Assembly (NCBI RefSeq): GCF_030160235.1
Contig: NZ_BSNY01000018.1
Coordinates: forward strand, 62,001-126,000
Direction: 5' to 3'
From: Mesorhizobium huakuii
GTDB lineage: Bacteria > Pseudomonadota > Alphaproteobacteria > Rhizobiales > Rhizobiaceae
Length of the DNA stretch: 64,000 bases
Part shown: one piece after another, positions 26,211 through 35,265 of the stretch
Layout: each line of letters begins with the position of its first letter
Numbering within the stretch: position 1 is the first letter of the stretch
Program-made: the position numbers and the translations under genes
The notes under the pieces: model-generated
What the model was told of the DNA's origin: nothing
Seen by the model: the letters and a program-made list of their open reading frames with translations, nothing else
Database searches by the model: none

Positions 26211-27299
26211 CTACGCGCGCTTGACGATGGCGTTCGAGGGCGGGCCAACCGACCCGCGCTCGAAGATCGATGTTGGCAGAATGAGCCTTTCCGCAGGGCG
26301 CGGATCTCCCTTCAACCGCCGGATGAGCAATTCCGCGACACTCTTGCCGAGCGCGTAGACGGGCTGGTCGATGACGGTAATGGGTGGCGTTGTCACGCTC
26401 GTCCAGTCCGCATCATGGAAGGTGATCAGCGAAATGTCCTCGGGAACCCGCAAGCCGCGTTGGCGGATCACCTTGAATATCTCCAGCGCTATGACGCTGT
26501 CGGATGCAAGGATTGCCGTCGGCCGATCTGGCCCGGACAGCACCGCGTCGGCCACCCTGCGCGTTTCGGCGGGGCTTGTTGCACCAAGCCGGACATAGCG
26601 TTCTGGCCGATCGATCCCGGCTTCCCGGCACACTGTGAGGAACCCGTCGATGCGCTCGCGAACCGACGAGGTGTAGATCTGTCCGAGATCGCGGTACTCA
26701 TGCCCTTCGGCGTCGACCGCGGTCACATAGGCGATGTTGCGGTGTCCGGCATCCACAAGAATGCGGGTCGCCCGCATGGCGATGCCGCGATCGTCGACCG
26801 TGACTGTATCGACGTCCAGATCGGGCAGCGCCCTGTCAAGCAGGGCAAGCGGCCGGCCTGAACGATGGATGTCGCGCAGGTGCGAGATGTCACGCGATTC
26901 CGATGGCGTGACGATCAGCCCATCGACGCGCTTGCCGATCAACAGCCGCACGGCCGCCTTCTCAACGTCGATTCTCTCCCCGGAATTGGCCAGAATGACG
27001 TTGAACCCGGCTGCCCTTGCCGCATCGCTGATGCCGCGCACCGCAAGGCTGAAGAACGGGTTCTCGATGTCGCCGACAACAACCCCGATGATGCCGGACC
27101 GTCCGGTCGTCATGCTGCGAGCCAACTCGTTCGGACGGTAGTCCAGCGCCTTGGCCGCGGCCATGACGTCCGCGCGGATCGTATCGCTGACGACGCCGTA
27201 TCCGCCGAGGACGCGCGCGGCTGTCGCTTTCGATACGTTTGCCGCCCGGGCGACATCGCTGACCGTTATCGACGGGGTCTTGGGCGCGGTTCTTTTCAT
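26211..27299 (-). CDS. LacI-family regulator of the following importer
   Basis: This 362-residue protein has a LacI helix-turn-helix (ITVSDVARAANVSKATAARV, about 12-31) followed by a hinge helix and a periplasmic-binding-protein-like sensor domain (ending IFERGSVGPPSN). It is divergent from a binding protein gene, and the region between them carries two identical GAGACCGGTCTC operators. It therefore probably controls the transporter and the FAD enzyme gene downstream, with a small transported compound as inducer. Confidence 0.9.
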   Translation of the reverse strand: MKRTAPKTPSITVSDVARAANVSKATAARVLGGYGVVSDTIRADVMAAAKALDYRPNELARSMTTGRSGIIGVVVGDIENPFFSLAVRGISDAARAAGFNVILANSGERIDVEKAAVRLLIGKRVDGLIVTPSESRDISHLRDIHRSGRPLALLDRALPDLDVDTVTVDDRGIAMRATRILVDAGHRNIAYVTAVDAEGHEYRDLGQIYTSSVRERIDGFLTVCREAGIDRPERYVRLGATSPAETRRVADAVLSGPDRPTAILASDSVIALEIFKVIRQRGLRVPEDISLITFHDADWTSVTTPPITVIDQPVYALGKSVAELLIRRLKGDPRPAERLILPTSIFERGSVGPPSNAIVKRA

Positions 27300-27355
27300 C
27301 GGATGAACGACTACAAGAGTTGTTGACGGAAGGTCAATCTGGCGATAACGATTAT

Positions 27356-27396
27356 CAAAGAGACCGGTCTCAATCAATAAGAGACCGGTCTCTTTG
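27356..27396. promoter_or_regulatory. Twin LacI-type operators
   Basis: The perfect palindrome GAGACCGGTCTC occurs twice, at 27360-27371 and 27381-27392. The centres are exactly 21 bases (two helical turns) apart. Outer CAAA and TTTG bases make the whole 41-base block roughly symmetric. A central CG is typical of LacI-family sites. Confidence 0.75.
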
Positions 27397-27526
27397 AAGA
27401 AAATAGCGAGCCCGTAGGCGTAACGGGACGTCCTGCACATGCAGCGGTCGCGGTGGCGGGCGATGTAAAGCGCGGGCTCGACATAAATACCAACAAGAAC
27501 AGACCTTCAGAGTGGAGAGAAGACAC

Positions 27527-28369
27527 ATGAGCAGGACAGGAATTCTCAAGTCGTTGATGTCACCGATCCGGATCGGTGTGGTGGCTCTTTTGGCCATGGG
27601 CATCGGCGCCGGGCTGGCTTCGGGAGCCGTCGCCGCGGATGACAATCCCTATGGTCTTATTGATGCGAAAGTCATTTCCGTTGGGACGATGGGCGATGCC
27701 AAACCCTACGCTTTCACCCAGGCGGATGGCACGTTCACCGGCTTCGACATCGAATTGTTCCGCAACGTCGCCAGCCGCCTTGGATTCAAGCCGGACCAGG
27801 TGATCTTCACCGGTCAGGAATTCTCGGCGCTGATGCCTTCGGTTGCGAACGGACGCTTCGACGTCGCGGTCGCGGCGATCGGCACGACGGAAGCGCGCAA
27901 GAAGACCGTCGATTTTTCCGACGGGTATCTTGCGGGCTATCTCTCTGTGCTTACCTCGGACAAAGCGATCACGTCGGCCGACGGGCTCAAGGGCAAGCGC
28001 CTCGGCGTCGTGCAGGGGACGCTTCAGGAAATCTACGCGGCGAAGAACTTTGTCGGAACCGACCTTGTCAAATTCCCCGACAACAACTCCGCTGTCTCAG
28101 CACTCAACAACGGAACCGTCGACGCGCATTTCCTCGATTATGAGGCCGCCAAGCAGTATGGCGAGCGTTATCCCGGCCTCAAGATCGCAATCAACATCCC
28201 GTCCTTCGATGCCCCGGCCGGCTTCGTGGTGCGCAAGGGCAATGACAAGTTCCGTGGTGCCTTGAACACCGCCCTTCATGCGGCCATGCAGGACGGAACC
28301 TGGAAGACGCTCTACGAGAAGTGGTTCCCCGGTTCGCCGATGCCTGACCAATATCTCCCGAAGAAGTAA
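27527..28369 (+). CDS. Amino-acid-type ABC transporter binding protein
   Basis: The 280-residue protein is a family-3 solute-binding protein. A signal peptide covers about residues 1-37 (ending AVAAD), followed by [20 protein letters not shown] and [16 protein letters not shown], then [20 protein letters not shown]. It would bind an amino acid, opine or similar solute in the periplasm. GGAGAGA precedes the ATG at 27527. A 12-base-pair hairpin separates it from the fused permease-ATPase gene, which would favour higher levels of the binding protein. Confidence 0.9.
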   Translation: MSRTGILKSLMSPIRIGVVALLAMGIGAGLASGAVAADDNPYGLIDAKVISVGTMGDAKPYAFTQADGTFTGFDIELFRNVASRLGFKPDQVIFTGQEFSALMPSVANGRFDVAVAAIGTTEARKKTVDFSDGYLAGYLSVLTSDKAITSADGLKGKRLGVVQGTLQEIYAAKNFVGTDLVKFPDNNSAVSALNNGTVDAHFLDYEAAKQYGERYPGLKIAINIPSFDAPAGFVVRKGNDKFRGALNTALHAAMQDGTWKTLYEKWFPGSPMPDQYLPKK

Positions 28370-28375
28370 CCGCAC

Positions 28376-28405
28376 CCGGCCGCCGGCACAAAAGCCGGCG
28401 GCCGG
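28376..28405 (+). other. Intercistronic hairpin behind the binding-protein gene
   Basis: CCGGCCGCCGGC (28376-28387) pairs perfectly with 28394-28405 around an ACAAAA loop, 6 bases after the stop. No T-run follows, so it more likely protects the upstream message than ends it. Confidence 0.65.
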
Positions 28406-28465
28406 ACCTTACGCCGCCGTGCTTGATGGCGGACGATGCGGACAGCGCAACCGAAAGGCGGGCGA

Positions 28466-30007
28466 ATGGACTGGCTTGAAAACTTGCGGCGCAGTTTCCT
28501 CGACTGGCAGGCCATGGCGGACGTGCTGCCCAGCATGATCACCATCGGATTGAAGAACACCTTGATCCTTGCGGCCGCGTCCACGGTACTGGGTGTCGGT
28601 CTTGGCATGATTCTGGCAGTCATGGGCATCTCGCAATCGCGTTGGCTGCGCATTCCCGCCCGAGTCTACACGGATATTTTCCGTGGTCTTCCGGCGATCG
28701 TCACGATTCTGCTGATAGGCCAGGGCTTTGCCCGCATTGGCCGTGAAATCTTTGGTCCTTCGCCCTATCCGCTTGGCATTCTTGCCCTCAGCCTGATCGC
28801 CGGCGCCTATATCGGCGAAATCTTCCGCTCGGGCATCCAGAGCGTCGAGCGCGGGCAGATGGAGGCCTGCCGGGCGCTCAGCATGAGCTACGGCCAAGGC
28901 ATGCGCCTGATCGTGATACCGCAAGGCATCCGCCGCGTCTTGCCGGCCCTGGTCAACCAGTTCATCGGCAACGTCAAGGATTCGAGCCTTGTCTACTTCC
29001 TCGGTCTGCTCGCGTCGGAACGCGAGATTTTCCGCGTCGGTCAGGACCAGGCGGTGGTCACCGGAAACCTCTCTCCGTTGCTTCTGGCCGGTGTTTTCTA
29101 TCTCGTCATCACCGTGCCGCTGACCCATGTGGTCAATTACATCGACAATTCGCTGCGCGTCGGAAAGCAAAAGGCCGGCCTCGTCACCAGCGGCCTCGCC
29201 GAAGTGAGCGAACTGGAGAGCGCCATCAGCAGCCCGCGCTCAGAGGCCGGCCGTGAAGGCAATGCTGCGCTTCCCCGCTTCAAGGGCGGCAGTCTCACCA
29301 TCACCGATCTCGACATGGCCTATGGCAATCTCGATGTCCTCAAGGGAGTCAGCCTGACGGTCAATCCGGGGACGGTCACCTGTGTCATCGGCCCGTCAGG
29401 GTCAGGCAAGTCGACCCTGCTGCGCTGCCTCAATCGCCTGGTCGAACCCAAAGGCGGTGACGTGCTGCTCGATGGCGCGAGCATCCTGGCAATGAAGCCT
29501 GAAAAACTGCGCCGGCGTGTCGGCATGGTTTTCCAGCATTTCAATCTGTTTCCCGATCACACGGCCTTGGAAAACGTCATGCTGTCGCTGACCAAGATCA
29601 AGGGCATTCCGGTGCAGGAGGCCGAGCGCATCGCCGAGGCGCGCCTGGCTGATGTTGGCCTTGCCGCCCGCAAGCACCATCGTCCCGGCGGTCTTTCCGG
29701 CGGACAGCAGCAGCGTGTGGCAATCGCCCGTGCGCTGGCAATGGACCCGGAGGTCATCCTGTTTGACGAGGTGACGAGCGCTCTCGATCCCGAACTGGTG
29801 AAGGGCGTTCTCAACCTGATGGCGGACCTCGGCAGGCGCGGCATGACAATGGTCGTGGTGACGCATGAAATGGGCTTTGCCCGCAAAGTCGCCGATCAGG
29901 TCGCCTTCATGGATGAAGGCAGCGTCATCGAGGTCGGCACGCCTGCCGCGATCTTCGACACGCCGAAAAGCACGCGTCTGAAGCACTTCCTTGCCGAAGT
30001 GCTTTGA
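28466..30007 (+). CDS. Fused ABC permease-ATPase, amino-acid type
   Basis: This 513-residue protein joins two subunits that are usually separate. Residues 1 to about 240 are a His/Glu/Gln-type permease with the EAA-like loop [17 protein letters not shown] linker rich in Ser and Glu follows, and from about 275 there is an ATPase with Walker [10 protein letters not shown] (about 309-317), signature LSGGQQQR and Walker [12 protein letters not shown], where Val replaces the usual Pro. A homodimer would supply both channel halves and both ATPases. An ATG 10 codons upstream is also possible. Confidence 0.9.
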   Translation: MDWLENLRRSFLDWQAMADVLPSMITIGLKNTLILAAASTVLGVGLGMILAVMGISQSRWLRIPARVYTDIFRGLPAIVTILLIGQGFARIGREIFGPSPYPLGILALSLIAGAYIGEIFRSGIQSVERGQMEACRALSMSYGQGMRLIVIPQGIRRVLPALVNQFIGNVKDSSLVYFLGLLASEREIFRVGQDQAVVTGNLSPLLLAGVFYLVITVPLTHVVNYIDNSLRVGKQKAGLVTSGLAEVSELESAISSPRSEAGREGNAALPRFKGGSLTITDLDMAYGNLDVLKGVSLTVNPGTVTCVIGPSGSGKSTLLRCLNRLVEPKGGDVLLDGASILAMKPEKLRRRVGMVFQHFNLFPDHTALENVMLSLTKIKGIPVQEAERIAEARLADVGLAARKHHRPGGLSGGQQQRVAIARALAMDPEVILFDEVTSALDPELVKGVLNLMADLGRRGMTMVVVTHEMGFARKVADQVAFMDEGSVIEVGTPAAIFDTPKSTRLKHFLAEVL

Positions 30008-30062
30008 TAGCGCATGAGCCCCGAGACGCTCCAATCCAACCTCACCAGTGAAAGAATATGCT

Positions 30063-31184
30063 ATGGCTACATCCCATTCGGTCTCAAAGGTCGTTGTTGT
30101 CGGGGGCGGCATTTTCGGTGTCTCCTCGGCCGTTCATCTTGCAAGGCTCGGCATCCAAACCGCCCTGGTCAATGATGGACCGCTCGCCAAGGGAGCCTCC
30201 GGCCGTTCGCTCGCCTGGCTCAATTCCGCGCGCAAGCGATCGGCTGAATATCATCGCCTGCGCATGATCGGTATCGACCGCTACCGGACGCTGTCGGCGA
30301 GATATCCGGATGCCGCCTGGCTGCGTTTCGACGGTGGCCTGACATGGGACGCCGATGACGCCTCGAACGAGATCGGCGATGTCTTCGCCCATGAAAGAGA
30401 CCTCGGCTATGACGCGCAACATCTGTCCGCGGGCGCCATAGCTTCGGTCACGCCAGGTGTCGCAGCAAGAGCCGTCACACCTCAAGGTGCGATCTTCAAT
30501 CCCGGCGAGGGCTGGGTCGACCTGCCGTCGCTGATCGAGATATTGATTGCGGAGTTCGTGGAGCGTGGCGGGCAACTGGTCATCGATGCCGGAAGCGCCG
30601 CGGTCACGGTCGTCGACGGTCGTGCCACCGGCGTCACTACGACAAGCGGCATCAGCCTTGCTGCCGACGCGGTACTCCTGGCGACCGGCTCGGCTGTGCC
30701 GCGAATGGTTGCGGACTCCCGCCAGTATATCGCCGATGGGACGCCGATCGCGCTGCTCGTCTGGACCAAGCCGCTCGACTTGCCCCTTCGGGCCGTGCTC
30801 AACACGCCGCGCGTCGCCATCCGGCCGACGCCGGACGGAGCCCTCGCGCTCGATTCCGCCTGGTCTGAAGAAGAGGTGGTGGTCAATTCGGACGGCACCT
30901 ATAGCGTAAAGACTTCGACCATTCAGGGGCTTCTCAACGAAGCCTCGAATGTCATCGAGGGACATCCAAAGTTGGAATTGCAAAGCTACGGTGTCGGACC
31001 CAAGCCGATCCCCGGAGACGGCGAGCCGGTCTTCGGCCAGTTGAAGGATATCCAGGGATATTATGTTGCCTTCAGCCATAGCGGCGCAACGCTTGGCCTG
31101 ATCGCGGGCGAGCTGCTTGCCGGCGAGATCGCCAGCGGCATTGAGCATCCGCTGCTTGCAAACTTCCGTCCAAGCCGCTTTTGA
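30063..31184 (+). CDS. FAD-dependent amine/amino-acid oxidoreductase (DAO family)
   Basis: The 373-residue protein has the DAO fold: FAD motif VVVVGGGIFGVSSAVHLA (about 11-28), GASGRSLAWLNSARK and a C-terminal block AFSHSGATLGLIAGEL. It would oxidise an amino acid, opine or similar amine. It follows the importer genes in the same direction after 55 bases and is very likely part of the LacI-controlled unit, so the imported solute is probably its substrate. The ribosome site is weak (GAAAG). The exact substrate is open. Confidence 0.88.
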   Translation: MATSHSVSKVVVVGGGIFGVSSAVHLARLGIQTALVNDGPLAKGASGRSLAWLNSARKRSAEYHRLRMIGIDRYRTLSARYPDAAWLRFDGGLTWDADDASNEIGDVFAHERDLGYDAQHLSAGAIASVTPGVAARAVTPQGAIFNPGEGWVDLPSLIEILIAEFVERGGQLVIDAGSAAVTVVDGRATGVTTTSGISLAADAVLLATGSAVPRMVADSRQYIADGTPIALLVWTKPLDLPLRAVLNTPRVAIRPTPDGALALDSAWSEEEVVVNSDGTYSVKTSTIQGLLNEASNVIEGHPKLELQSYGVGPKPIPGDGEPVFGQLKDIQGYYVAFSHSGATLGLIAGELLAGEIASGIEHPLLANFRPSRF

Positions 31185-31223
31185 TCAGACCAGTCCAAAG
31201 GCCTTCTGCGCGCCATGGACCCT

Positions 31224-31817
31224 CTATTCGGCCAGCGGCTTGATCGTCTCGTAGCCGTTGACCGATTCCGTGCTGGTGCCTTCATCATAGCGCCGGGCAA
31301 GGGACGCCTGCAGATCGGGCGCATAGAGCGCGGTGAACGTATCGAGCGTCTCGCCGGCTCCGTTCTTGAAGGTCTCCTTGACAGCCAGAACGTTGTATTT
31401 GCAGCCGCCCAGGCTGAAGGTTTCCTTGCCCTTGACGACCAGGGTCAGCGTCTTGGTGGCCTTCGGCTGCTTGTCTGGCGACAACTCGACGAACTCGATC
31501 GTGCTCTTGGCTCCCGCCTTCAGCGGAAACAACTTTCGCAGGTCGGAAAACGGGATCATTGCCAGCCGGCCGGTGTCGCTGTCGCGAAAAACCTCGATCA
31601 GGCCGGCGAACAGGAACTGCTTTTGCGGTGACTGTGACTCGTAGGTGTTGGCGACCGAGATCATCCCGCCGGCGGCGGGCCGAAACTCGCTTTGAATGCC
31701 TGGTCGCGCCAGGACGAACCCGTTTTTCGCCGACTTCGCATCAACGCATGGACCGGCAAACGCAACACTTGCCGGCAGCAATACCGCCAATGCCATGCCG
31801 ATAAGCACGCTCCTCAT
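31224..31817 (-). CDS. Exported protein of unknown function
   Basis: I do not recognise this 197-residue protein. Residues 1-21 are a clear signal peptide (ending AFA), and the mature part has two cysteines (GPCVDAKS and GGCKYNVLAV) that could form a disulfide. It is rich in beta-type patterns and Lys/Thr. GGGAGCG precedes the ATG. It is convergent with the FAD enzyme gene and divergent from the metallophosphatase gene, with no operon partner. Confidence 0.75.
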   Translation of the reverse strand: MRSVLIGMALAVLLPASVAFAGPCVDAKSAKNGFVLARPGIQSEFRPAAGGMISVANTYESQSPQKQFLFAGLIEVFRDSDTGRLAMIPFSDLRKLFPLKAGAKSTIEFVELSPDKQPKATKTLTLVVKGKETFSLGGCKYNVLAVKETFKNGAGETLDTFTALYAPDLQASLARRYDEGTSTESVNGYETIKPLAE

Positions 31818-31949
31818 GACGCTCCCTCATTTTGTGACATACAAGCGCAGGTAGAAGTGTCAGACGTTCATTGCGATGTCGATGGTCAAGGCAGTGGCGA
31901 TATTGCCGAAACTGGACGGACGGAGGTCGCTTGTGCTGAAATTCCGCCG

Positions 31950-33083
31950 ATGATGATTCACCGGGCGCCGCAACTGCTTTCACGTCGCAGCTTTCTGATG
32001 CAGGCCGCGGGTCTTGCCACGGCCGGCGCGCTTTCACGCCCGGCGTTCGGCCAGACCGGGCAGCGCATCCAGCCCATCGACGCCACCTTCCTGTTCATCG
32101 CCGATGTCCATGCCTGCCGCATGGCGAGCGGCCTCAGCCCCAACTGCCAGCAGGAGGGCAAGACCGACGCCGCGCTGCTGCGCAATGTCGCCGCACTGAA
32201 CGCCATCAATGACAAGCACTGGCCTGCCGAGATCACCGGCGTCGTCACCGGCTTGCGTTCGGCCGGCAGCCGGATCGGCATGCCGCTCGGTCTTGTCGTC
32301 GGCGGCGACATCACCGACGATGGCGGCGGCCAGATCACCCAGCCGAGCGAGGGCACGCAGCTGCTGCAGTTCAGCCAGCGCTATAGCCAAGGCGTTGGCT
32401 CGGATCGCGTCCACATGCCGGTCTATGTCGGACTGGGCAATCATGATCTCGACCAGAACGGTCCGCCGCACCATGTCGACTGGTACCGGCGCGAACTGCG
32501 CGACTATGTCGAAGTCAATCACCGCCCGGGCGTCTTCTTCAAGCCGCCCGTGCCGGCCACCAGCTACGATGTCGACACCGACTGCTATTCATGGGACTGG
32601 GGCGGCCTGCACCTCGTCCAGATGCATCGTTTCACCGGCGACACCGGTCACGGCGCCGACTCGAGCCTGCCTTGGCTCAAGCAGGATCTGGCGACCTATG
32701 CGGCGGATGGCCGCCCCGTCATCCTGTTCCAGCACTATGGCTGGGACACGTTTTCGACGGAGCGATGGGATCCCGCCAAGCGCACCTATGACGATGACGG
32801 CGCCGGTGCGCCGCATTGGTGGGGCGAGGCCGACAGGCAGGCGCTGCTGACGGCGCTGAAGGGCTACAATGTCGTCGGCATCTTCCATGGCCATCAGCAT
32901 GACACCCCGCTGATCTACCGCCGTGACGGGCTCGACCTGTTCAAGCCGAAGGCCGCCTATATGGGAGGGTTCGCCGTGGCCAGGGTGACCAGCGATGGCA
33001 TGGACGTGGCGCTGGGCGAAGCGACCGACGACCAAGGGGAGGTCATCTTCACCAACGCCTTCAGCAAGGGCTGGAGCACATGA
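31950..33083 (+). CDS. Tat-exported metallophosphoesterase
   Basis: The 377-residue protein begins with a twin-arginine signal (SRRSFLMQAAGLATAGAL), so it is exported folded. The metal-binding signature of calcineurin-like phosphoesterases is complete: D-x-H in FIADVHAC, GGDITD, GNHD in VGLGNHDLD, a later His in LFQHYGWD and GHQH in FHGHQHD. The substrate may be a periplasmic phosphodiester or nucleotide. The ATG at 31950 or the next codon gives the correct Tat signal. A bidirectional terminator follows. Confidence 0.86.
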   Translation: MMIHRAPQLLSRRSFLMQAAGLATAGALSRPAFGQTGQRIQPIDATFLFIADVHACRMASGLSPNCQQEGKTDAALLRNVAALNAINDKHWPAEITGVVTGLRSAGSRIGMPLGLVVGGDITDDGGGQITQPSEGTQLLQFSQRYSQGVGSDRVHMPVYVGLGNHDLDQNGPPHHVDWYRRELRDYVEVNHRPGVFFKPPVPATSYDVDTDCYSWDWGGLHLVQMHRFTGDTGHGADSSLPWLKQDLATYAADGRPVILFQHYGWDTFSTERWDPAKRTYDDDGAGAPHWWGEADRQALLTALKGYNVVGIFHGHQHDTPLIYRRDGLDLFKPKAAYMGGFAVARVTSDGMDVALGEATDDQGEVIFTNAFSKGWST

Positions 33084-33109
33084 AAAAAGCGGCCTGGCGG
33101 CCGCCTTTT
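33083..33109. terminator. Bidirectional terminator, metallophosphatase/CsbD
   Basis: GCGGCC (33089-33094) and GGCCGC (33099-33104) form a stem with a TGGC loop, flanked by AAAAAA and TTTT. It can end both convergent transcripts. Confidence 0.8.
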
Positions 33110-33140
33110 CCAACAGGCAACAACACGTCTCGATGTGGCA

Positions 33141-33320
33141 TCAGAGCGCCTTCTTGACCTTGTCCTTCACGTCGCCATAGGCCTTCTGCACCTTGCCGGC
33201 GACTTTGTCGGCCATGCCCTCGGCCTGGGTTTGTCTGTTGCCGGTCGCCTTGCCGGCAGCCTGTTTGACCGAGCCCTTGACCTGCTTGGCCAGACCGGCG
33301 ACCTGATCCTTGTTCACCAT
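33141..33320 (-). CDS. CsbD-like small stress protein
   Basis: This 59-residue, Lys- and Ala-rich protein has the CsbD pattern VKGSVKQAAGKATGN and GMADKVAGKVQKAYG. CsbD-like proteins are induced in general stress, and their molecular role is unclear. AGGAG touches the first ATG (33329) but lies 9 bases before the second, so 33320 is chosen. Confidence 0.85.
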   Translation of the reverse strand: MVNKDQVAGLAKQVKGSVKQAAGKATGNRQTQAEGMADKVAGKVQKAYGDVKDKVKKAL

Positions 33321-33494
33321 GTTTCGCATCTCCTGAGAGTTTGAATTTGGAGGAATTCGTCCGTCGGGAACAAACGAGCTGGCGTCGGTTAAGTTCCAGG
33401 CCGTGTCGGAAGCAAGGGAGTGCGCAAGGCCGCTTCCGGCGACAAGGCTGGCGGGTTAGGTTGCGCGGACGCACCGTGCGCATGGGGGAGAAAA

Positions 33495-34148
33495 ATGGCG
33501 GAATTCACACTGCACATCGGCAACAAATGCTTCTCCTCGTGGTCGCTGCGGCCATGGGTGGCGATGCGCCATCTGGAGGTCCCGTTCGAGGAAGGCTTTG
33601 TGCGGCTGCGCACGTCCGAGACCTTTGCCAACCTGGCGAAAGTGTCGCCGACCGGTCAGGTGCCGGTGTTGAATCACAATGGCAGGATTATCTGGGAAAC
33701 CCTTGCCATCCTCGAATATCTCGCCGACCTGTTTCCCGAGAAAAAGCTCTGGCCGGCCGATATCGGCGCCCGCGCGCTGGCGCGCGCGGCGGCGACCGAG
33801 ATGCATTCCGGTTTTCGCGAGGTCCGCTATGGCTGGCCGATGAATTTGCGCCGGCCGAAAGGGTACAAGCCGCTCGACGCCGAAGGGGAAGCGCAGCGGG
33901 CGCGCATCGAGGCGCTGTGGCGCGAGTGCCGCGAGAAATACGGCAAGGGCGGCCCGTTCCTGTTTGGCCATTTCACCGCGGCCGATGCCATGTACGCGCC
34001 GGTCGTCACTCGCTTCGACACCTATGGCGGCGAACTTGCGCCCGACACCAGGGCCTATGTCGACGCCGTGCTGGCGATGCCGGCGATGCGGCACTGGTAT
34101 GCCGAGGCGGCAAAGGAGCCGTGGCCGGAGCCCGGGCCGGACGAATAG
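33495..34148 (+). CDS. Glutathione S-transferase family protein
   Basis: The 217-residue protein has a thioredoxin-like N-terminal domain (LHIGNKCFSSWSLRPWVAM, with VSPTGQVPVLNHNGRIIWET that binds glutathione) and an all-helical C-terminal domain. The Ser pair in CFSSWS is the likely catalytic site. It would conjugate glutathione or act as a related reductase in the cytoplasm. GGGGGAG lies close before the ATG. It is followed by a YCII-like gene in the same direction. Confidence 0.88.
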   Translation: MAEFTLHIGNKCFSSWSLRPWVAMRHLEVPFEEGFVRLRTSETFANLAKVSPTGQVPVLNHNGRIIWETLAILEYLADLFPEKKLWPADIGARALARAAATEMHSGFREVRYGWPMNLRRPKGYKPLDAEGEAQRARIEALWRECREKYGKGGPFLFGHFTAADAMYAPVVTRFDTYGGELAPDTRAYVDAVLAMPAMRHWYAEAAKEPWPEPGPDE

Positions 34149-34193
34149 ACCGAACGACGGACAGCAACTAGGCTCGCTCCTGGAGGAAGACCG

Positions 34194-34523
34194 ATGACCA
34201 GCAACGAAGCATCGCGTGAAGCCACGACGACAAAGGTCTTCCATTGCCGGCTGATCCCGCCGCGGCCGGACTTCGCCTTCACCATGACGGACGAGGAGAG
34301 GGAGCTGATGAGCCGGCATGCCGACTATTTGCGCGCCAAGCTGCGCGAGGGCACCATGATCCTTGCTGGCCCGGTCGCCGATCCGGCCGGCCCTTGGGGC
34401 CTGCTGATCCTGCGTGTGGGCAGCGAGGCCGAGGCAAAGGCGATAACCGATGGCGACCCGGTAACAAGGTCAGGTCGCGGCTTTCGCTACGAGATCCTGC
34501 CGATGATCAGCACGATCATGTAG
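34194..34523 (+). CDS. YCII-related protein
   Basis: The 109-residue protein fits the YCII (dimeric alpha/beta-barrel) family, with MSRHADYLRAKLREGTMILA and a His in the DEERELMSRH stretch that matches the family's conserved acid-His pair. The reaction is unknown in general. TGGAGGAAGACCG precedes the ATG. It follows the GST gene by 45 bases and is convergent with a TetR gene. Confidence 0.8.
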   Translation: MTSNEASREATTTKVFHCRLIPPRPDFAFTMTDEERELMSRHADYLRAKLREGTMILAGPVADPAGPWGLLILRVGSEAEAKAITDGDPVTRSGRGFRYEILPMISTIM

Positions 34524-34537
34524 GGCGACACAGCAAG

Positions 34538-35164
34538 CTAACGGCCGGGCTCCGGCCAAAGCGCCTCCAGCATGTCAGGCAAGAGCTCGTCGAGCAGATG
34601 CTGGGACCGCGCTTCCGGCGTGAGGCGCGAAAACTTGCCGCTCAGCGCCAGATGGGCAAAGCCATGCACGGCTGACCAGGCCGCCAAGATCATGGCGCTC
34701 GCCGGTGCGTCGATCTCGGCATTCTCGGGCCGCCCAAGCAGCGCCTGGATCGTGCGGGCGATGGGAACCTTGGCCAGTTCCGACGCCGCCGCCAGCCGCG
34801 CATCGTCGGCCAGCAGAAGGTCATGCCGGAACATCAACTGGAAGCGGCCGGGATAGGCGAGGGCAAAGCGCACATAGCCGGCGCCCTGCCTTTTCAGCCG
34901 CGCGGTCGGGCTTTCGGCCGGTCCTTCGATGTCGATATGGCGGGCGAGTTCCTGGAAGCCGAGAATGGCGACTTCGGTCAGCAGCCCGGCCGAACTGCCG
35001 AAATGATGCGCGGGAGCGGCGGGCGACACATGCGCCCGCCGCGCCGCGCCGCGCAGCGTAAATCCTTCGAGGCCGCGTTCGGCAAGTATGGCGTCCGTCG
35101 CCTGGATCAGGGCGTCACGAAGATCGCCATGATGATAGGATTCCCGGTCGGTTTCCTCAGCCAT
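34538..35164 (-). CDS. TetR-family regulator (WHG-type C-domain)
   Basis: The 208-residue regulator has its helix-turn-helix at about residues 12-60, with GFTLRGAARRAHVSPAAPAHHF. The C-terminal half has AWSAVHGFAHLAL, typical of the WHG group. It faces an SDR gene, and two TTWACA-N-TGTWTA-like palindromes lie in between. It is likely to repress the SDR-methyltransferase unit and itself. Confidence 0.87.
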   Translation of the reverse strand: MAEETDRESYHHGDLRDALIQATDAILAERGLEGFTLRGAARRAHVSPAAPAHHFGSSAGLLTEVAILGFQELARHIDIEGPAESPTARLKRQGAGYVRFALAYPGRFQLMFRHDLLLADDARLAAASELAKVPIARTIQALLGRPENAEIDAPASAMILAAWSAVHGFAHLALSGKFSRLTPEARSQHLLDELLPDMLEALWPEPGR

Positions 35165-35185
35165 TCTGCCTTCCTAAGCTCAATC

Positions 35186-35232
35186 TTTACATTGTATAGA
35201 TTTCGGGTTAGCGTGTCACTTAACAGTGTTTA
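35186..35232. promoter_or_regulatory. Two related TetR-type operator palindromes
   Basis: TTTACATTGTATA (35186-35198) and TTAACAGTGTTTA (35220-35232) are two versions of a TTWACA-N-TGTWWA palindrome. They lie 34 bases apart in the region between the TetR gene and the SDR gene. Confidence 0.6.
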
Positions 35233-35265
35233 GATTGCTCCCGACCAAGCTTGGAGACATATCCC

